The notes under the pieces were generated by a model that was not told the origin of the DNA, searched no databases, and worked only from the letters and a program-made list of their open reading frames with translations. Positions 22,755 to 33,538 of a DNA stretch of 64,000 nucleotides are shown piece by piece. Positions within the stretch are counted from its first letter, which is position 1. Each line of letters opens with the position of its first letter. Origin of the DNA: Capillidium heterosporum (lineage: Eukaryota > Entomophthoromycota > Entomophthoromycetes > Entomophthorales > Capillidiaceae). The position numbers and the translations under genes were made by a program. Location: positions 1,116,001 to 1,180,000 of the forward strand of contig WBMQ01000007.1 of assembly GCA_016630905.1 (NCBI GenBank), written 5' to 3'.

Positions 22755-23900
22755 ATGTCACTTTTCTTTTCACCCTCCATCATGTACCGACATAGTCCTA
22801 CTTTCCTCCTCAAGTCCTTCCGATCCATAGCGTCCCATGTAACGCCACCAACTAGAAGCATCCAAGAAACGAATCTGGGATTCAACTTCAAGGTCGACAA
22901 GTTCTATCTACCAGCCATTACCCTCAAAGAAAGGTCCTACCTCAAAAGTAGATTTAGTGAAGATCCGACCGTAAAAGTGGAAGTCGACAGCTGGCTCCAG
23001 TCTTCGCTAGGTCAAATCCCCGACTCCCCATCTACCAAGATGGGACTAGAGTTTGGCACCTACTTTTACCCCAATGCTACTTCCAAGCCAGCCTTCACCT
23101 TAATGTCCAAGTTTCTTACCTTCATATTCGCTTATGACGATCTTGAGCACTCCAACTCGATCGATAAATTTGACAAACATATCCAAATTTTTGACGGGAA
23201 AGTGGAGCCTGAAGACGGTGTAGGTAGGTTGATGCAACACTTTGGTTCTGAGATAAGGGCCCATACCAGTAAAGCGTGCAGCGATCGTATCAGTCTAGGT
23301 ATGAAATTGTGGGTACGATCGGCGTTCAAAGAGCAGCAACTCAAGCAGAGCTTGAAAGATAGCAACAAAGTAATGACCATAGAGGAGTATCTCAACTTTA
23401 GAGAGGAGTGTTTCGGTGCCGTACTTTTGACTGGTATTGGCGAAGCCGTCCAGAACTTGGATACCTCCAAATTTCTAGCACCTACCACGACCGGTTCCAA
23501 ATTTAACGGTGTATTCAAAGCTTGCGTCAAACACCTGGGTTTAGTAAACGATTTGTACTCCTTTCGCAAGGAGTACTACAAGGATATGGGCGCCAACTGT
23601 ATTTTCATCCTAGCTTACCATAGCCAGTTCAACTTCAATAAAGCAGTTAAAATTACCGAGAAACTCATTAAGAAGCACGAGCAGGAGTTTTACAGGGAGC
23701 GCGACATCATTCTTGCCGGCAATCCTACCAAGGAAGAGAAGGAGTACTTAAAGCTATTGTTGAACTGTATGAACGGGAATTTGAACTACTCGCAGGCGAC
23801 AGTCAGGTACCATGGAGCTAGAGATAAACAATCGGGTATTGAAATTAAGGATGGGGGATGGTTGCATATGAATCCAGAGTGTACCTGGTTGACCAAATAA
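22755..23900 (+). CDS. Class I terpene synthase (paralog 3) with N-terminal extension
   Basis: 381 aa from ATG 22755 (an alternative ATG lies at 22782). The metal-binding motif reads DDLE (FAYDDLEHSN, residues 128-131), followed by an NDLYSFRKE NSE-type motif and a terminal RY. It is closest to paralog 1, sharing FSEDPTVKVE-like, SPSTKMGLEF and DMGANCIFILAYH blocks and the IQE.N segment just before the catalytic domain. The first 40 residues (MSLFFSPSIMYRHSPTFLL onward) are rich in Ser, Arg and hydrophobics and almost lack acids, like a mitochondrial presequence. That would be unusual for a terpene synthase. It may instead be a wrongly extended start, although no ATG exists between 22782 and the domain. 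Confidence 0.88.
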   Translation: MSLFFSPSIMYRHSPTFLLKSFRSIASHVTPPTRSIQETNLGFNFKVDKFYLPAITLKERSYLKSRFSEDPTVKVEVDSWLQSSLGQIPDSPSTKMGLEFGTYFYPNATSKPAFTLMSKFLTFIFAYDDLEHSNSIDKFDKHIQIFDGKVEPEDGVGRLMQHFGSEIRAHTSKACSDRISLGMKLWVRSAFKEQQLKQSLKDSNKVMTIEEYLNFREECFGAVLLTGIGEAVQNLDTSKFLAPTTTGSKFNGVFKACVKHLGLVNDLYSFRKEYYKDMGANCIFILAYHSQFNFNKAVKITEKLIKKHEQEFYRERDIILAGNPTKEEKEYLKLLLNCMNGNLNYSQATVRYHGARDKQSGIEIKDGGWLHMNPECTWLTK

Positions 23901-25923
23901 ATAAATATAATATTGGAAAGTTCTGTCTTATATTATTTTTGTTGGTAGGATGTCATCCGTACCTACTGTTAACCAGAATTTGTAGCTTTGGGTAGAATTT
24001 TGTATGTGTTTGGAATTAATAACACATTTTATAAGGCAACCATAGAGCTACTTATATATGTAATTAGTTCATTTTAAGGAAACTTTTATACATTTTTTCT
24101 TTTGTATCTAAAAAATTTGTATTATATTAAAAGTATTTATTTTTTAAATAGAAGGTTTTATCGTTCTGAATTAAGCATATTATCTTTGCAAAAATTTTAA
24201 AAATTTACTTACTATTTAATTAATATATAATGTATAAATTTGATACTGAATCCTCAAAGCTGCACAGTTTAACTATGCAAAGTAGTAGGAAAGCTAAGCA
24301 TACCTTTATCTAGTTTCAACAAAAGTTAAAGTATATAGCACTTGCATATTCAGTAGGTATTAAATCTATCTATCATACTATTTAAATTAGTATGGAATCT
24401 TAAACCAATTCCAAAGTTATAACCAGTTTTGACAAGTTGTCAATTTTATTCAGAACTCTCAATTTTGAAATCGGATAATGCTGCATTTAAGCATATAACT
24501 GGATAGATGCCATTTAACCCTACCTTTTTAAATTTGTTGCATACTGGCATATATAACTATAAATCTACATAATTGGCTATTATTATGCTATCGTATCATA
24601 AAGTTGGTCAGTATTCCAATAGCTTAGAATCTGTAGAGATCTAGGCTACATAGCCAAGTCTTAATTAGGTATTCCAATATAATAGGCGGTTTTTTACAAG
24701 CATGGCTGGAAAAACTTACCTAGAATATAAAAGCCTAGTGTTACCCCAATTTAGGTAGCATTGATTATAGTATTGATGACTATAGAATATTTCTTTACTA
24801 TATTGTCAACTTAGCTCTGGCTAAGTTGGGTGTTGAATATTGGATTATTTTTATTTTTTGGAGGTAGCTCCCAATTTACTACCACTCGACAATGTGCTTT
24901 GAATTACACGTTTACTTATCCGTTTCTTGCACTTTAAAACGCCTCACATTCATTAGTCATTATTTTAATCAATGGCCAGGTCGCTTAACTTACCTAAGAC
25001 CGATTCACCATTAAGGATGCAGGCTTGGTTTAGACTCGATGGAGAATTCTCCGATTATTGTCCTGCAGAAAAGGTGAGTCCAAAATGCTAGGGTGGACAA
25101 CCGCAACTGGGATACAGACTCTTCGTTTCATTGGAAAAAGGACTTACTTGCAAGCTTCCAAGTTATGCCTTATTCCGAAGCTATAGTATATATAGTTAAG
25201 CTGGAGAGGAAGAAAAAAGAAGAGGACGAAAACAGGGAAAGAAACCACAAAAACGAGAAGAAACCAAGAGAAAAACAAAAGGACAAAGGAAGAACAAGAT
25301 AAAAATAAAAAATAAATTTCTGGATCGCTTCCATCAATAGAGGAAAATAGCGTTTCTGAGTCGTTTATTAGAGTTGTTTTGGGCTTTTCTTTTGAGCTTG
25401 CCCTAATCGTAAATTTAAGTTTGGGTTAATCTGATTAAACGGTTTTAAAAATTTCTAGCTGAAAGTATTGCAGGAATAGAATTTTTATATTATATCTAGC
25501 TGTAAAGTAAGCACTGCATTTACATTAGTCAGTCCACAATATGATACATATGTCACATCCCATGCCGAAGGATTCACCAAGTTTTGCCGAACTCACTCGA
25601 CTGGAAGTCCAAACCAGTGGTCAAACACTCAGCAAGGGCGACCAGCCAGCATAAAATATAAAATTTCAACTCATATACCTTCGAAAAATCAACTATTGAG
25701 CTATATATATAGTAACCAATACTGTCCACTTTACCTACTTTTCAATTTGAAAATTGTATAATTGAACTAAATTATGAGCTGACCACACAAGTATTTCTAT
25801 AAATGGCTTAATATATCTCTAGCAACTACTCGGCAATAAGCACGATATAAGTTGTAAAAAACATCAAATTAATATACAATAATGTAAGCTCATTTATAAG
25901 TTATAAATACAAAATTTATTAAG
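23901..25923. other. Long spacer with purine-rich tract
   Basis: About 2 kb. An ATG at 24972 opens a 34-codon frame ending at a good GTGAGT donor (25073), which could splice at an ACAG at about 25116. The continuation is only about 19 codons, so I do not call a gene. From about 25200 to 25317 the plus strand is almost purely A and G. A 37-codon frame at 25541 (MIHMSHPMPKDSPSFAEL) is also too short to support. Confidence 0.4.
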
Positions 25924-26649
25924 CTATTTAGGGATGGCCAGAGACTCACTGATAAAATTCTCAATAAATTCGTTGGTAAGGCCATCCTCCCCAGCACCTT
26001 GACCACCCTTATTGGAGCTGGAGTTGGAGGTACTGACATTATTTCCACCACTATTATCACTGTACTTGGTGCCATGATTGCCGGAATTATCGTGTGTGTG
26101 GGAATTGTTTCCAGTGTTTGAATTGTTACCGGTATTGGAATCGTTATGGCTATGTGAGTTGTTTCCAGTGTTTGAGCTGTTGGCGTTAGAGCCGGTGCTG
26201 GTATTTGCAGTATTACTAGCGTTGGTGTTTTTATTGGTATTCGAGGTGGAACCGTTATTGAGGTTCGAATTGGCGTTATTGTTGTTAACTGCATTTTGGT
26301 TGGAGCTGTTGTTTACAACATTGCTGTTATTACTAGTGTTGGAATTATTATTCGTAATGTTTTCGTTGTTACTGACATTGCGATTGCTATTTACGATGTT
26401 TTTGTTACTAGTTTCACTGTTGTTGTTATTGCTACTGTTGCTATTATTAGCACCATTGTTGGAATGGTTATCGGTATGGCTATGGCCTCCGGTGTTCGCT
26501 TGAGGATAGATTGACTTTTTAGCTTCGTTCAGCATGTTGTGGATGATGTGAAACTTATGTATACCTTCGAGGGTACGACGTTCCAAGGGGACAGCTTCTA
26601 AGGTAGCGATGGCCGTTACAAAGATGACGATAATGTTTCCGAGCTTCAT
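25924..26649 (-). CDS. Secreted Asn-rich protein with prepro leader
   Basis: 241 aa, single exon. Signal peptide MKLGNIIVIFVTAIATLEA, then PLERR, a Kex2-like dibasic site at about residues 21-25. A short helical segment with HKFHIIHNMLNEAKKS follows. The centre (about 55-215) is almost entirely Asn, Ser, Thr, Gly and His, in imperfect SNTGNNSH-type repeats. The end, GLTNEFIENFISESLAIPK, is an ordinary amphipathic segment. The leader is near-identical in pattern to that of the protein at 32405 (LEAVPLERR against LEAIPLERR), and both have a (L/V)TNE segment at the C-terminus, so they are paralogs. Many N-glycosylation sequons occur. Possibly a cell-wall or extracellular protein; function unknown. 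Confidence 0.72.
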   Translation of the reverse strand: MKLGNIIVIFVTAIATLEAVPLERRTLEGIHKFHIIHNMLNEAKKSIYPQANTGGHSHTDNHSNNGANNSNSSNNNNSETSNKNIVNSNRNVSNNENITNNNSNTSNNSNVVNNSSNQNAVNNNNANSNLNNGSTSNTNKNTNASNTANTSTGSNANSSNTGNNSHSHNDSNTGNNSNTGNNSHTHDNSGNHGTKYSDNSGGNNVSTSNSSSNKGGQGAGEDGLTNEFIENFISESLAIPK

Positions 26650-28239
26650 TTTGAAAATTTAGTTGTAATGTATATAGAAACCAGTTCTTTATGCTTTGGG
26701 CTGTAGGTAGTTTTTTCCACAGGAAAATATTTGATAGTTTGATAATAAATATTTTGTACAGCTGTATGTCCTTTATATACTAAAATTAAATGATAAATAT
26801 GGAGGTAATACATGAGCGTATATATTTTAAACCACTGTCGGTCTATAATGAATTACTATTTAAGGAGATGCATCCCATTCAAAAGAGTATGTCGTTACTA
26901 GTAGGGTTGTGGCAACCTTAGCGATTTGAAGTTTATTAATTTTTTGAGGACCCTCTTGGACATGGCGAAGCACTTTAATTAAAATTTATACTCGAAATAT
27001 CAAGTGCTGTTGATCAAGTAGAATCCTTTACTCGGGTATACATAGGCTCCTATATTATCAAGCATATTATATATTCGCCTTGTGTGTGTGTAAAATTTTA
27101 ATTACACCTTCTGTTCACATTGTCGATATATTAGCTGTATAATTGTATTACTCTTCAACCATTAAACAATGTTAATTAAGTTAAAACAGGTATTTTGGTT
27201 ACACAAGTTTATATATTATCGGAATTCATGTATTCCCATTTTATCTGTGATATATATAATATTTACTTTCGCCTTCGGTTTGCTCTGATAAAATGAATTA
27301 ATTGATTGCACTACTTTACACTTAATTCCAGAATTGACTGATTTTGTTTATTGGAAAATAAATACTATATGAATTTGTATAAAATTAAATAGCTAATCAG
27401 CATATATATTAAACTTTATTTATGAAATCTTTACATTATAGATCCAGCCAATTGCAAACTACAATTATAATCAAATTGAAGTCCAAATTCTATATATTTC
27501 TGCTGACTTCAACATGCTGTATCCTTCAGCTCAAGAACCAGTCTCCTGTGGGAAAATTTGCAAATTCCCAATAGTTTTGGATTCAAGTCATCCTTCTGGA
27601 ATTCTCCTACAAGCTTGAATCTAAATTTTCAAATATGTCAGCAAACGATATTCTCAATGGGTTTTGTAGAGTATCAAATTTGCACTTATTAGTACAAAGC
27701 TTATAAACTGATAGACATAGAACTTTTCATTAAATCTAGCTTTGATTTGACGTATTTTGAAGCTATCCATGATGATTATCCAACTTTCACAAGTTATAAA
27801 GGATTCAATGTCAAATCATTGTTTCTCAGGGTATGAGTTCATTGGATAGGAATTCTAAATCAAAGCCTTCAATTTAATTTGCTCAGGCATGTTATTAAAT
27901 AGGCCGTTAAACAAACAACCAAATTATTTTCACTTTTGTATCGATTTAAAAGGATAGTTTATCTTAATAAAATTAAATGTAATAACTACTTTATATCGAA
28001 ACAAATTGCTGTAAAGGAAATGCCGCCCACTAAACCAATATAAAAAGCAAAAACAGATAATTGAACTGAAAACTTGATCAACTATATTGGTTTGAATCTA
28101 ATATTCGTATACCAACAACATTGAAGATAGACGTCTACCTTCAAAGTTAAAATAGCAAATATTAATTTAATAGATCACGAACTATAAATATACATCTTTT
28201 CCAAAATACAGACCCTGAACAATTTTAATCATAATTACA
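26650..28239. other. Divergent AT-rich spacer
   Basis: About 1.6 kb between two divergently transcribed secreted-protein genes. It must contain both promoters. No gene or repeat identified. Confidence 0.5.
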
Positions 28240-29901
28240 ATGAAGCAGGCCGTATACTTACTACTCTTATCAATAATAGTTCACGGGTTCCCGACTTCTG
28301 GCGAAAATGAAGGCAAAGTAGAGTTGAGCCGGAACTCACAACCCTATGATGACTACGTCCCCTACAAAGAAGCAGATAACAGCGATAAATCCGATGAATC
28401 TAAGCCCGAAGCACTACCATCTCCACCTATACTCTCTCCAATCAGCAACCCTTTCAAAGACCTTGTTGAAAAGATTTCTAAACAGAAGGAAACCCCACCC
28501 CCCGCTACTGACGAAGGTAAACTGGACGAGCCGTCCTCACCCACATTCCCTCTAGTCAAAAATCCTTTCAAAGACCTCGTTGATAAAGCCCTTAAGCAGA
28601 AGGAAGCTTCATCTAACCCTGATGGAGAAGCTAGTGAATATTCGCCACCATCGCCTTCTCCCCCAACTAGCAACTCCTTCAAAGATCTGGTAGAAAAGAC
28701 CATTAAGGAAAAAGAGAACCTGTCACTCCTACCCAAGCCTGAAGTTGAAGGGTTCGTCGACAAGGTGAAGCACATACTCGAAGGTAGGAAGAAACCTACC
28801 CCTGGTGATGAAGACTATGCGCAGTCAAATGAAACGATCAACCGCCTTGAGCTAGCTTTGCCTCACTGGCTTCAGAGATCTATCCCTGGTAAGTTGGCAT
28901 CGGCTGATGTACAAGTGGACATTGGCAAAGACAATGGCAAGGAGCCATTCTTAGAAAGTCAGGTGGATGCAAGCATCAGCCTCCCACCCTGGAAACGTAA
29001 CAAGCCCAAACCTGAGCCCAAGTACACTGACGATGGATCTGGCGATAATGGCAAGGCACCTCTAATCTCTAGTCAAGTAGGTTTAGATATCGACCTTCCT
29101 CCATGGAGACGTAACAAAAAAGGCAAAAAAGGCGACAAACCAGTCATCTACGCAGGTGTGGACGTCAAAGTTGACCTACCTCCATGGTTGGGCGTCAAAG
29201 GTCTTAAGCATGTAAATGGCGACATCAAGCTCCCCCCATGGCTCAAGCACATCAAAAAGGTCCTACCGCACCCGGAAGAAATCAAACTTGTTGATCCCAT
29301 TGATAAGCCTCTGGATAAACTCCCAGAAATTAATCTTCCCATAGAACCCATCATCAGCAAGCCTGATGAGAAAGATTACACCGAGACCAAACCCCCTCCT
29401 CCTGAACCCAAACCTATTGAAAATGTAGAATACCACATCCTACCCTACCCTAACCCCACTGTTCCTATCATCAAGAAGGACAAACAGGGTAATCACCTGT
29501 TCAAGGGTAGCGACTCCAAACCTAAGGAGGTACACATCCATGTAGAACCTCACGCTGGAGACCACGTCTTCAAATCTAGTGGCGAGCATAAGGAGCACAA
29601 AGAGCACAGCGGCAATCCTATCATTCATGCTGGTGCCAAGATAGAAGGCCATCTGTTCAAGGGTAGTGGGGATCATAGCGCACATAAGGAACATAGTGGC
29701 AGCCCCGACATCCATGTAGGTGCCAAGATAGAAGGTAATCTGTTCAAGCCTAGTGGCGAGCACAAGAATCCTTCCAGTTCAGGTGATCATAAGGAAGCCC
29801 CTGTACTGTCCGCTAGCGTAGATGTTCATGCTGCTCAGCCTGCCCCCCCTGCCAAGAAACCTAGCAGCTTCTTTGGAAGTGGTTCCTCCAAGTCTTATTA
29901 G
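28240..29901 (+). CDS. Secreted modular repeat protein
   Basis: 553 aa, single exon. Signal peptide at about 1-16 (MKQAVYLLLLSIIVHG). Three kinds of internal repeat follow. (1) Three FKDLV(E/D)K helices separated by Pro-rich linkers, at about residues 71, 110 and 147. (2) Between about 205 and 340, five units centred on LPPW or LPHW followed by basic residues (LPPWKRNK, LPPWRRNK, LPPWLGVK, LPPWLKHI). (3) Between about 415 and 530, His/Lys/Ser-rich units with HLFKGS/HVFKSS and SGEHKEHKEHSG pieces that could bind metal. I recognise no family. It looks like an extracellular structural or wall-associated protein; the function is inference only. Confidence 0.7.
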   Translation: MKQAVYLLLLSIIVHGFPTSGENEGKVELSRNSQPYDDYVPYKEADNSDKSDESKPEALPSPPILSPISNPFKDLVEKISKQKETPPPATDEGKLDEPSSPTFPLVKNPFKDLVDKALKQKEASSNPDGEASEYSPPSPSPPTSNSFKDLVEKTIKEKENLSLLPKPEVEGFVDKVKHILEGRKKPTPGDEDYAQSNETINRLELALPHWLQRSIPGKLASADVQVDIGKDNGKEPFLESQVDASISLPPWKRNKPKPEPKYTDDGSGDNGKAPLISSQVGLDIDLPPWRRNKKGKKGDKPVIYAGVDVKVDLPPWLGVKGLKHVNGDIKLPPWLKHIKKVLPHPEEIKLVDPIDKPLDKLPEINLPIEPIISKPDEKDYTETKPPPPEPKPIENVEYHILPYPNPTVPIIKKDKQGNHLFKGSDSKPKEVHIHVEPHAGDHVFKSSGEHKEHKEHSGNPIIHAGAKIEGHLFKGSGDHSAHKEHSGSPDIHVGAKIEGNLFKPSGEHKNPSSSGDHKEAPVLSASVDVHAAQPAPPAKKPSSFFGSGSSKSY

Positions 29902-30091
29902 ACATTTTTTACTATCACGTCGTACTCTACCTCATACCCTCTATAAATCCCATCACCTATCCTAAGTTTTATATTAAAAAGTCTGAAAGAATTTGAATAT
30001 GCATCCACACTTTATAATTTATGCTATACTTAAACATAAAACTATCATATCAATCCTAGTTTTATTTACACTATAATAAAACCTACTTGAA

Positions 30092-30986
30092 CTAATCCTT
30101 CTTATAGTACCTGGCTCTAAACTTGGCATCGGTTCCGTGCAAGTAGTCCAAAACTCCAATGACACCGAACATGTTATCAAAGGTTTCATGGTGGAAGTCG
30201 TGTAGCTTAGCATCGGGTAAATAATCCAATTCATAACCACCGTGGGTAACTACCGTGTTGACAATAGCGATTATAAAGTATAGGTAGACAGTAATGGGAT
30301 GGGCTTTGGTAATCAGTGGTCCTACCAATAATGGGAATAGGTTGGAAACTATAAAGTCAACGGGAGTTGTATACACAGCTAAAATAAAAAAGGCATTGGT
30401 AAGTTGTATTAGAATAGATAAAATTACCAGAAATACCAATGGGCGCTGTAAACTCATGGTGCTTCTTGTGGAACCTCTGGTAAAAGAACTTGAGGTGGAA
30501 GAGCCTATGGGAGTAGTAGAACAGAACTTCTTCTACACCAACGCAGATGATAATATCTCGAACAGTAGTAAACAAACTAGGCAAATCCTTGTAAAGTTCA
30601 CGGTTACTACTTTCTATGAAGCGTGGGGAAGCTGGGTGCAAAAGGTAGTACAGAGTGAGGGCGAAAGGTAAAGCTAGTACCAGCAAGTTAAAGGCTACCC
30701 GTGGTAAAGCTACTAAATAATCTTCGGCGTTTGGTGACTTTTTGGGTTGGACTCGGTTTGTCAAGTCGTACCTAGGGTACAAATATAAATCGATTAAAGC
30801 TAGTAGCAAGCCAAAGATGGTGTAGGCGAATAGAGCAACGGTCAAAGTTCCAAATAGGAGTAGTACGAATGGAGAGTACTGCTTAGAGAGATTGGTCCAT
30901 ATTTCTGGTAGGTAGGTTGACTTGAACAGTTGGTAACTCGTCAACAGTACGATGAAAAACAGTCGGCCTTTGATAAAGTTTAGCAT
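30092..30986 (-). CDS. ERG25-like membrane fatty acid/sterol hydroxylase
   Basis: Two exons (30986-30428 and 30378-30092) with a 49-nt intron; 281 aa. Splicing gives [20 protein letters not shown]. All three di-iron histidine boxes of the fatty-acid-hydroxylase/sterol-desaturase family are present: HRLFH, HKKHH and HDFHH, the last followed by [13 protein letters not shown], which is typical of C-4 sterol methyl oxidase relatives. Several membrane spans surround them, so it is expected in the ER, using O2 to hydroxylate a lipid, sterol or terpenoid. A housekeeping ERG25 may exist elsewhere, which would make this an accessory paralog. Its place beside the terpene genes suggests, without proving, that it tailors a terpenoid. 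Confidence 0.85.
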
Positions 30987-32404
30987 GGTTCTTGTTGGAT
31001 TTGAATTCTGGTTGATTTTGATCTTGAAATTGAAAGCAAAGGAGATGAGAAATTTGAAGCTTTATAAATCAAGATGGGATTTATTCTATGACGTATAAAG
31101 TAAATAAAAGTACAGGGGATATAAAAAGTGGAAAGGTTGAAGTAGGGATGCCAGACAGGTGGCATATAACTTATTATGAAACTTGGGGAACGAACGTTCA
31201 GTTCAGGTAGATGGATAAACTACTGACTATACTACAGGTCGATGTCGGATAAACTACTAGCTATAAGAAAAGGTCATAGTCTGTACCTTGCACATATCGT
31301 ATTCCAAAGATGAAGGCAGACTAAAATCGAGAATCTGTCAAAGTTGAATAAAGAAGCTTGCAAAACTTGACATGATGACTTCAAATTAACCGATACAAAA
31401 AGTAACCCTAGGACGGGTGGTTTCATCACATTTACGAATTGGGTACACGAAAATGTGGAGAGTTCCGACATATTTGGCTTTCCAAAAAATAGCATATCTC
31501 TAGCTTCCTATATCGAACCTTTTAAAACCTTGGAACAAGGTGAGAGTCGGGTCTACTCATATTTTCGTATAAGTAGAAAGCAGTATCAAAGCTTCTATTA
31601 GAAATCCTTGTGGAAATGAAGTCCGTCTTATTGAATTGGAATAAATAGGATGTACTTGGATTTTCTATTAGAAACTTTGAAATTTGTACTAGATTGTACC
31701 TATTTTTAAAGAATTTCTTACTAAATTCTTTTATATTTACTTTCTGATATATAAAACAGTTTACTTTAAAGGTGAAGTTTAAACTGGTGCACTAATTTTG
31801 CTGATATACCATCAAGGTGAATAGAAGGCACAGCATTTAACCTATATATTTACTATAAACAGATCGGATACATGTTAGCTTTGTTACTGAGATACTATTA
31901 TGGATCCTTTAACAATAGGATTCTATTTGGCAATGTATTTTTAATATCCAAAGTGAATGTTTTAATTCAAGGACTTTGCAAGTCAGCTAAGAGGATTCAT
32001 AAAAATTTTCAATAGATTTTGGGCTGGTATGGGAGCTTCGGAGCCCTCGGATACCACTAGAGAAATGAAATTCAATTAATGGAAAGTATATTTTATCAAA
32101 TAATATTGTAAATATTGCTATATATTTAAGGCTTTTAATATATAAACAAATTGGCGACGATATCCATCAAGCTTTCAGATGCAATGAACCAACTCGAATA
32201 ATATTCTACTATAGACCAACAGTGGTTAAAACTATATACGCTCACGTATCGACTCCACATTTGGGCTTCACTTTCAGTATAAAAAGAAAATGCATTCATA
32301 TAAATAGCTAGTATCAGACGATTAAATACCATCCCGTATAAGCTACTTAAAATTCAAAGTCTACAGAATTAGTTTCTCGACAACTCCTCAACTAAACCCC
32401 TCAA
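30987..32404. other. Divergent spacer
   Basis: About 1.4 kb AT-rich spacer between the hydroxylase (minus) and the Asn-rich protein (plus). No supported gene. Confidence 0.5.
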
Positions 32405-33538
32405 ATGAAATTTAGAAGCATCATTATCACATTTGCAACCACCATCACCATCTTAGAAGCTATTCCCTTGGAACGTCGTAACTTTAGGGCATCGAATAAA
32501 TATAGCATGCCGAGCAAATTATTGAGTAAAGGTAGCAAGCCCAATTCCATCTCCAAGATGAATACTGGGAAAATTGCCATTTCGAGCAGAAATACCGAAA
32601 CCAACAACTCTCACAACAAAATGAGCAATAATGCTACTAAAAATAGCAACTTAAATATGACCAACAATGAAGCTGTCAACAATAATAACAACGAAACAAA
32701 CAGTAGAAATACCGCAAGTATCAATTCGAACAGGACTACCAACAAAGGCATCAGCAGCAACGAAAATATCAACAATAACATTATGAATGACGGTACCGAA
32801 ATCACCAACTCTAGCGTGACTACTGCCGATAAAAGCTACGAAGATTCGATCCAAAAAAAGAACACTAAACTTAAAAACTCTGGTAAACTCATTAACAACA
32901 AGAGTAGCATTTTCAACTGTAACTCCAATGTCGCAACTAACCGAAACAGTAAAAGTAGCGTTACCGCCAAAATGAGCACCAATCGAATCGGTAAAAGAGC
33001 CACCACGCATATTGACACCAACACGAACAACGTTGACTCCAAAGATCCCAACCGCGAAACTGTTATATATTTTTGTGATCCAACCATCAATAGGGGTCTA
33101 AATATGAAAGGTAATACTGTCTCAAGCATCGATAGTGACACCAATGTTAAAAATAAATCAGGAACCAGCATCAATGTCAATCAAAACGAAGATGAAAGCA
33201 ACGTATCTAGTAGTAGTACAACTGCTCATAACATAGAAAAAATTACCAGCAATATACGCTCCAAAGATATGTATATTGCTGAAAGTACTAGTGAAGATGA
33301 CACCAAAACTTCCAGTTCCGACACACCCTCTATACCGGAATCCAACTTTGGGCGACTGGAGACTACTATCAAAGAAATACCTATTGTCAGTTTCAAGAAT
33401 TCTAAAATGAAATCAGAAGCATCGAATAGTAGAGAAATGAAGGAACCTAGATCCAAGAAGGAGGATTTCAATATTGGAGAGAATGAAGTTACTAACGAAT
33501 TAGCCTTGGAACTTATCAACGGGAAGAGGGTCTTCTAA
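32405..33538 (+). CDS. Secreted Asn/Ser-rich protein with prepro leader
   Basis: 377 aa, single exon. Leader MKFRSIIITFATTITILEA then PLERR, matching the leader of the protein at 26649-25924 almost residue for residue. The body is rich in Asn, Ser, Thr and Lys (about residues 60-330), less repetitive than its paralog, with scattered lysines and a Ser/Asp-rich acidic stretch near 300. The C-terminus contains GENEVTNELALELINGKRVF, comparable with the TNE segment of the paralog. No catalytic domain is seen. Likely secreted and processed after the dibasic site. Confidence 0.7.
   Translation: MKFRSIIITFATTITILEAIPLERRNFRASNKYSMPSKLLSKGSKPNSISKMNTGKIAISSRNTETNNSHNKMSNNATKNSNLNMTNNEAVNNNNNETNSRNTASINSNRTTNKGISSNENINNNIMNDGTEITNSSVTTADKSYEDSIQKKNTKLKNSGKLINNKSSIFNCNSNVATNRNSKSSVTAKMSTNRIGKRATTHIDTNTNNVDSKDPNRETVIYFCDPTINRGLNMKGNTVSSIDSDTNVKNKSGTSINVNQNEDESNVSSSSTTAHNIEKITSNIRSKDMYIAESTSEDDTKTSSSDTPSIPESNFGRLETTIKEIPIVSFKNSKMKSEASNSREMKEPRSKKEDFNIGENEVTNELALELINGKRVF

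Noticed and set aside
25093-25302. 69-codon Lys/Glu-rich frame
   Set aside because: It starts at GTG and is mostly a translation of a purine-rich tract, so composition explains it.
25890-26514. Long frames antisense to, or out of frame with, the Asn-rich secreted gene, including a Leu/Val-rich 141-codon plus-strand frame
   Set aside because: They are by-products of the AAC/AAT repeat bias; the sense frame has the signal peptide and dibasic leader.
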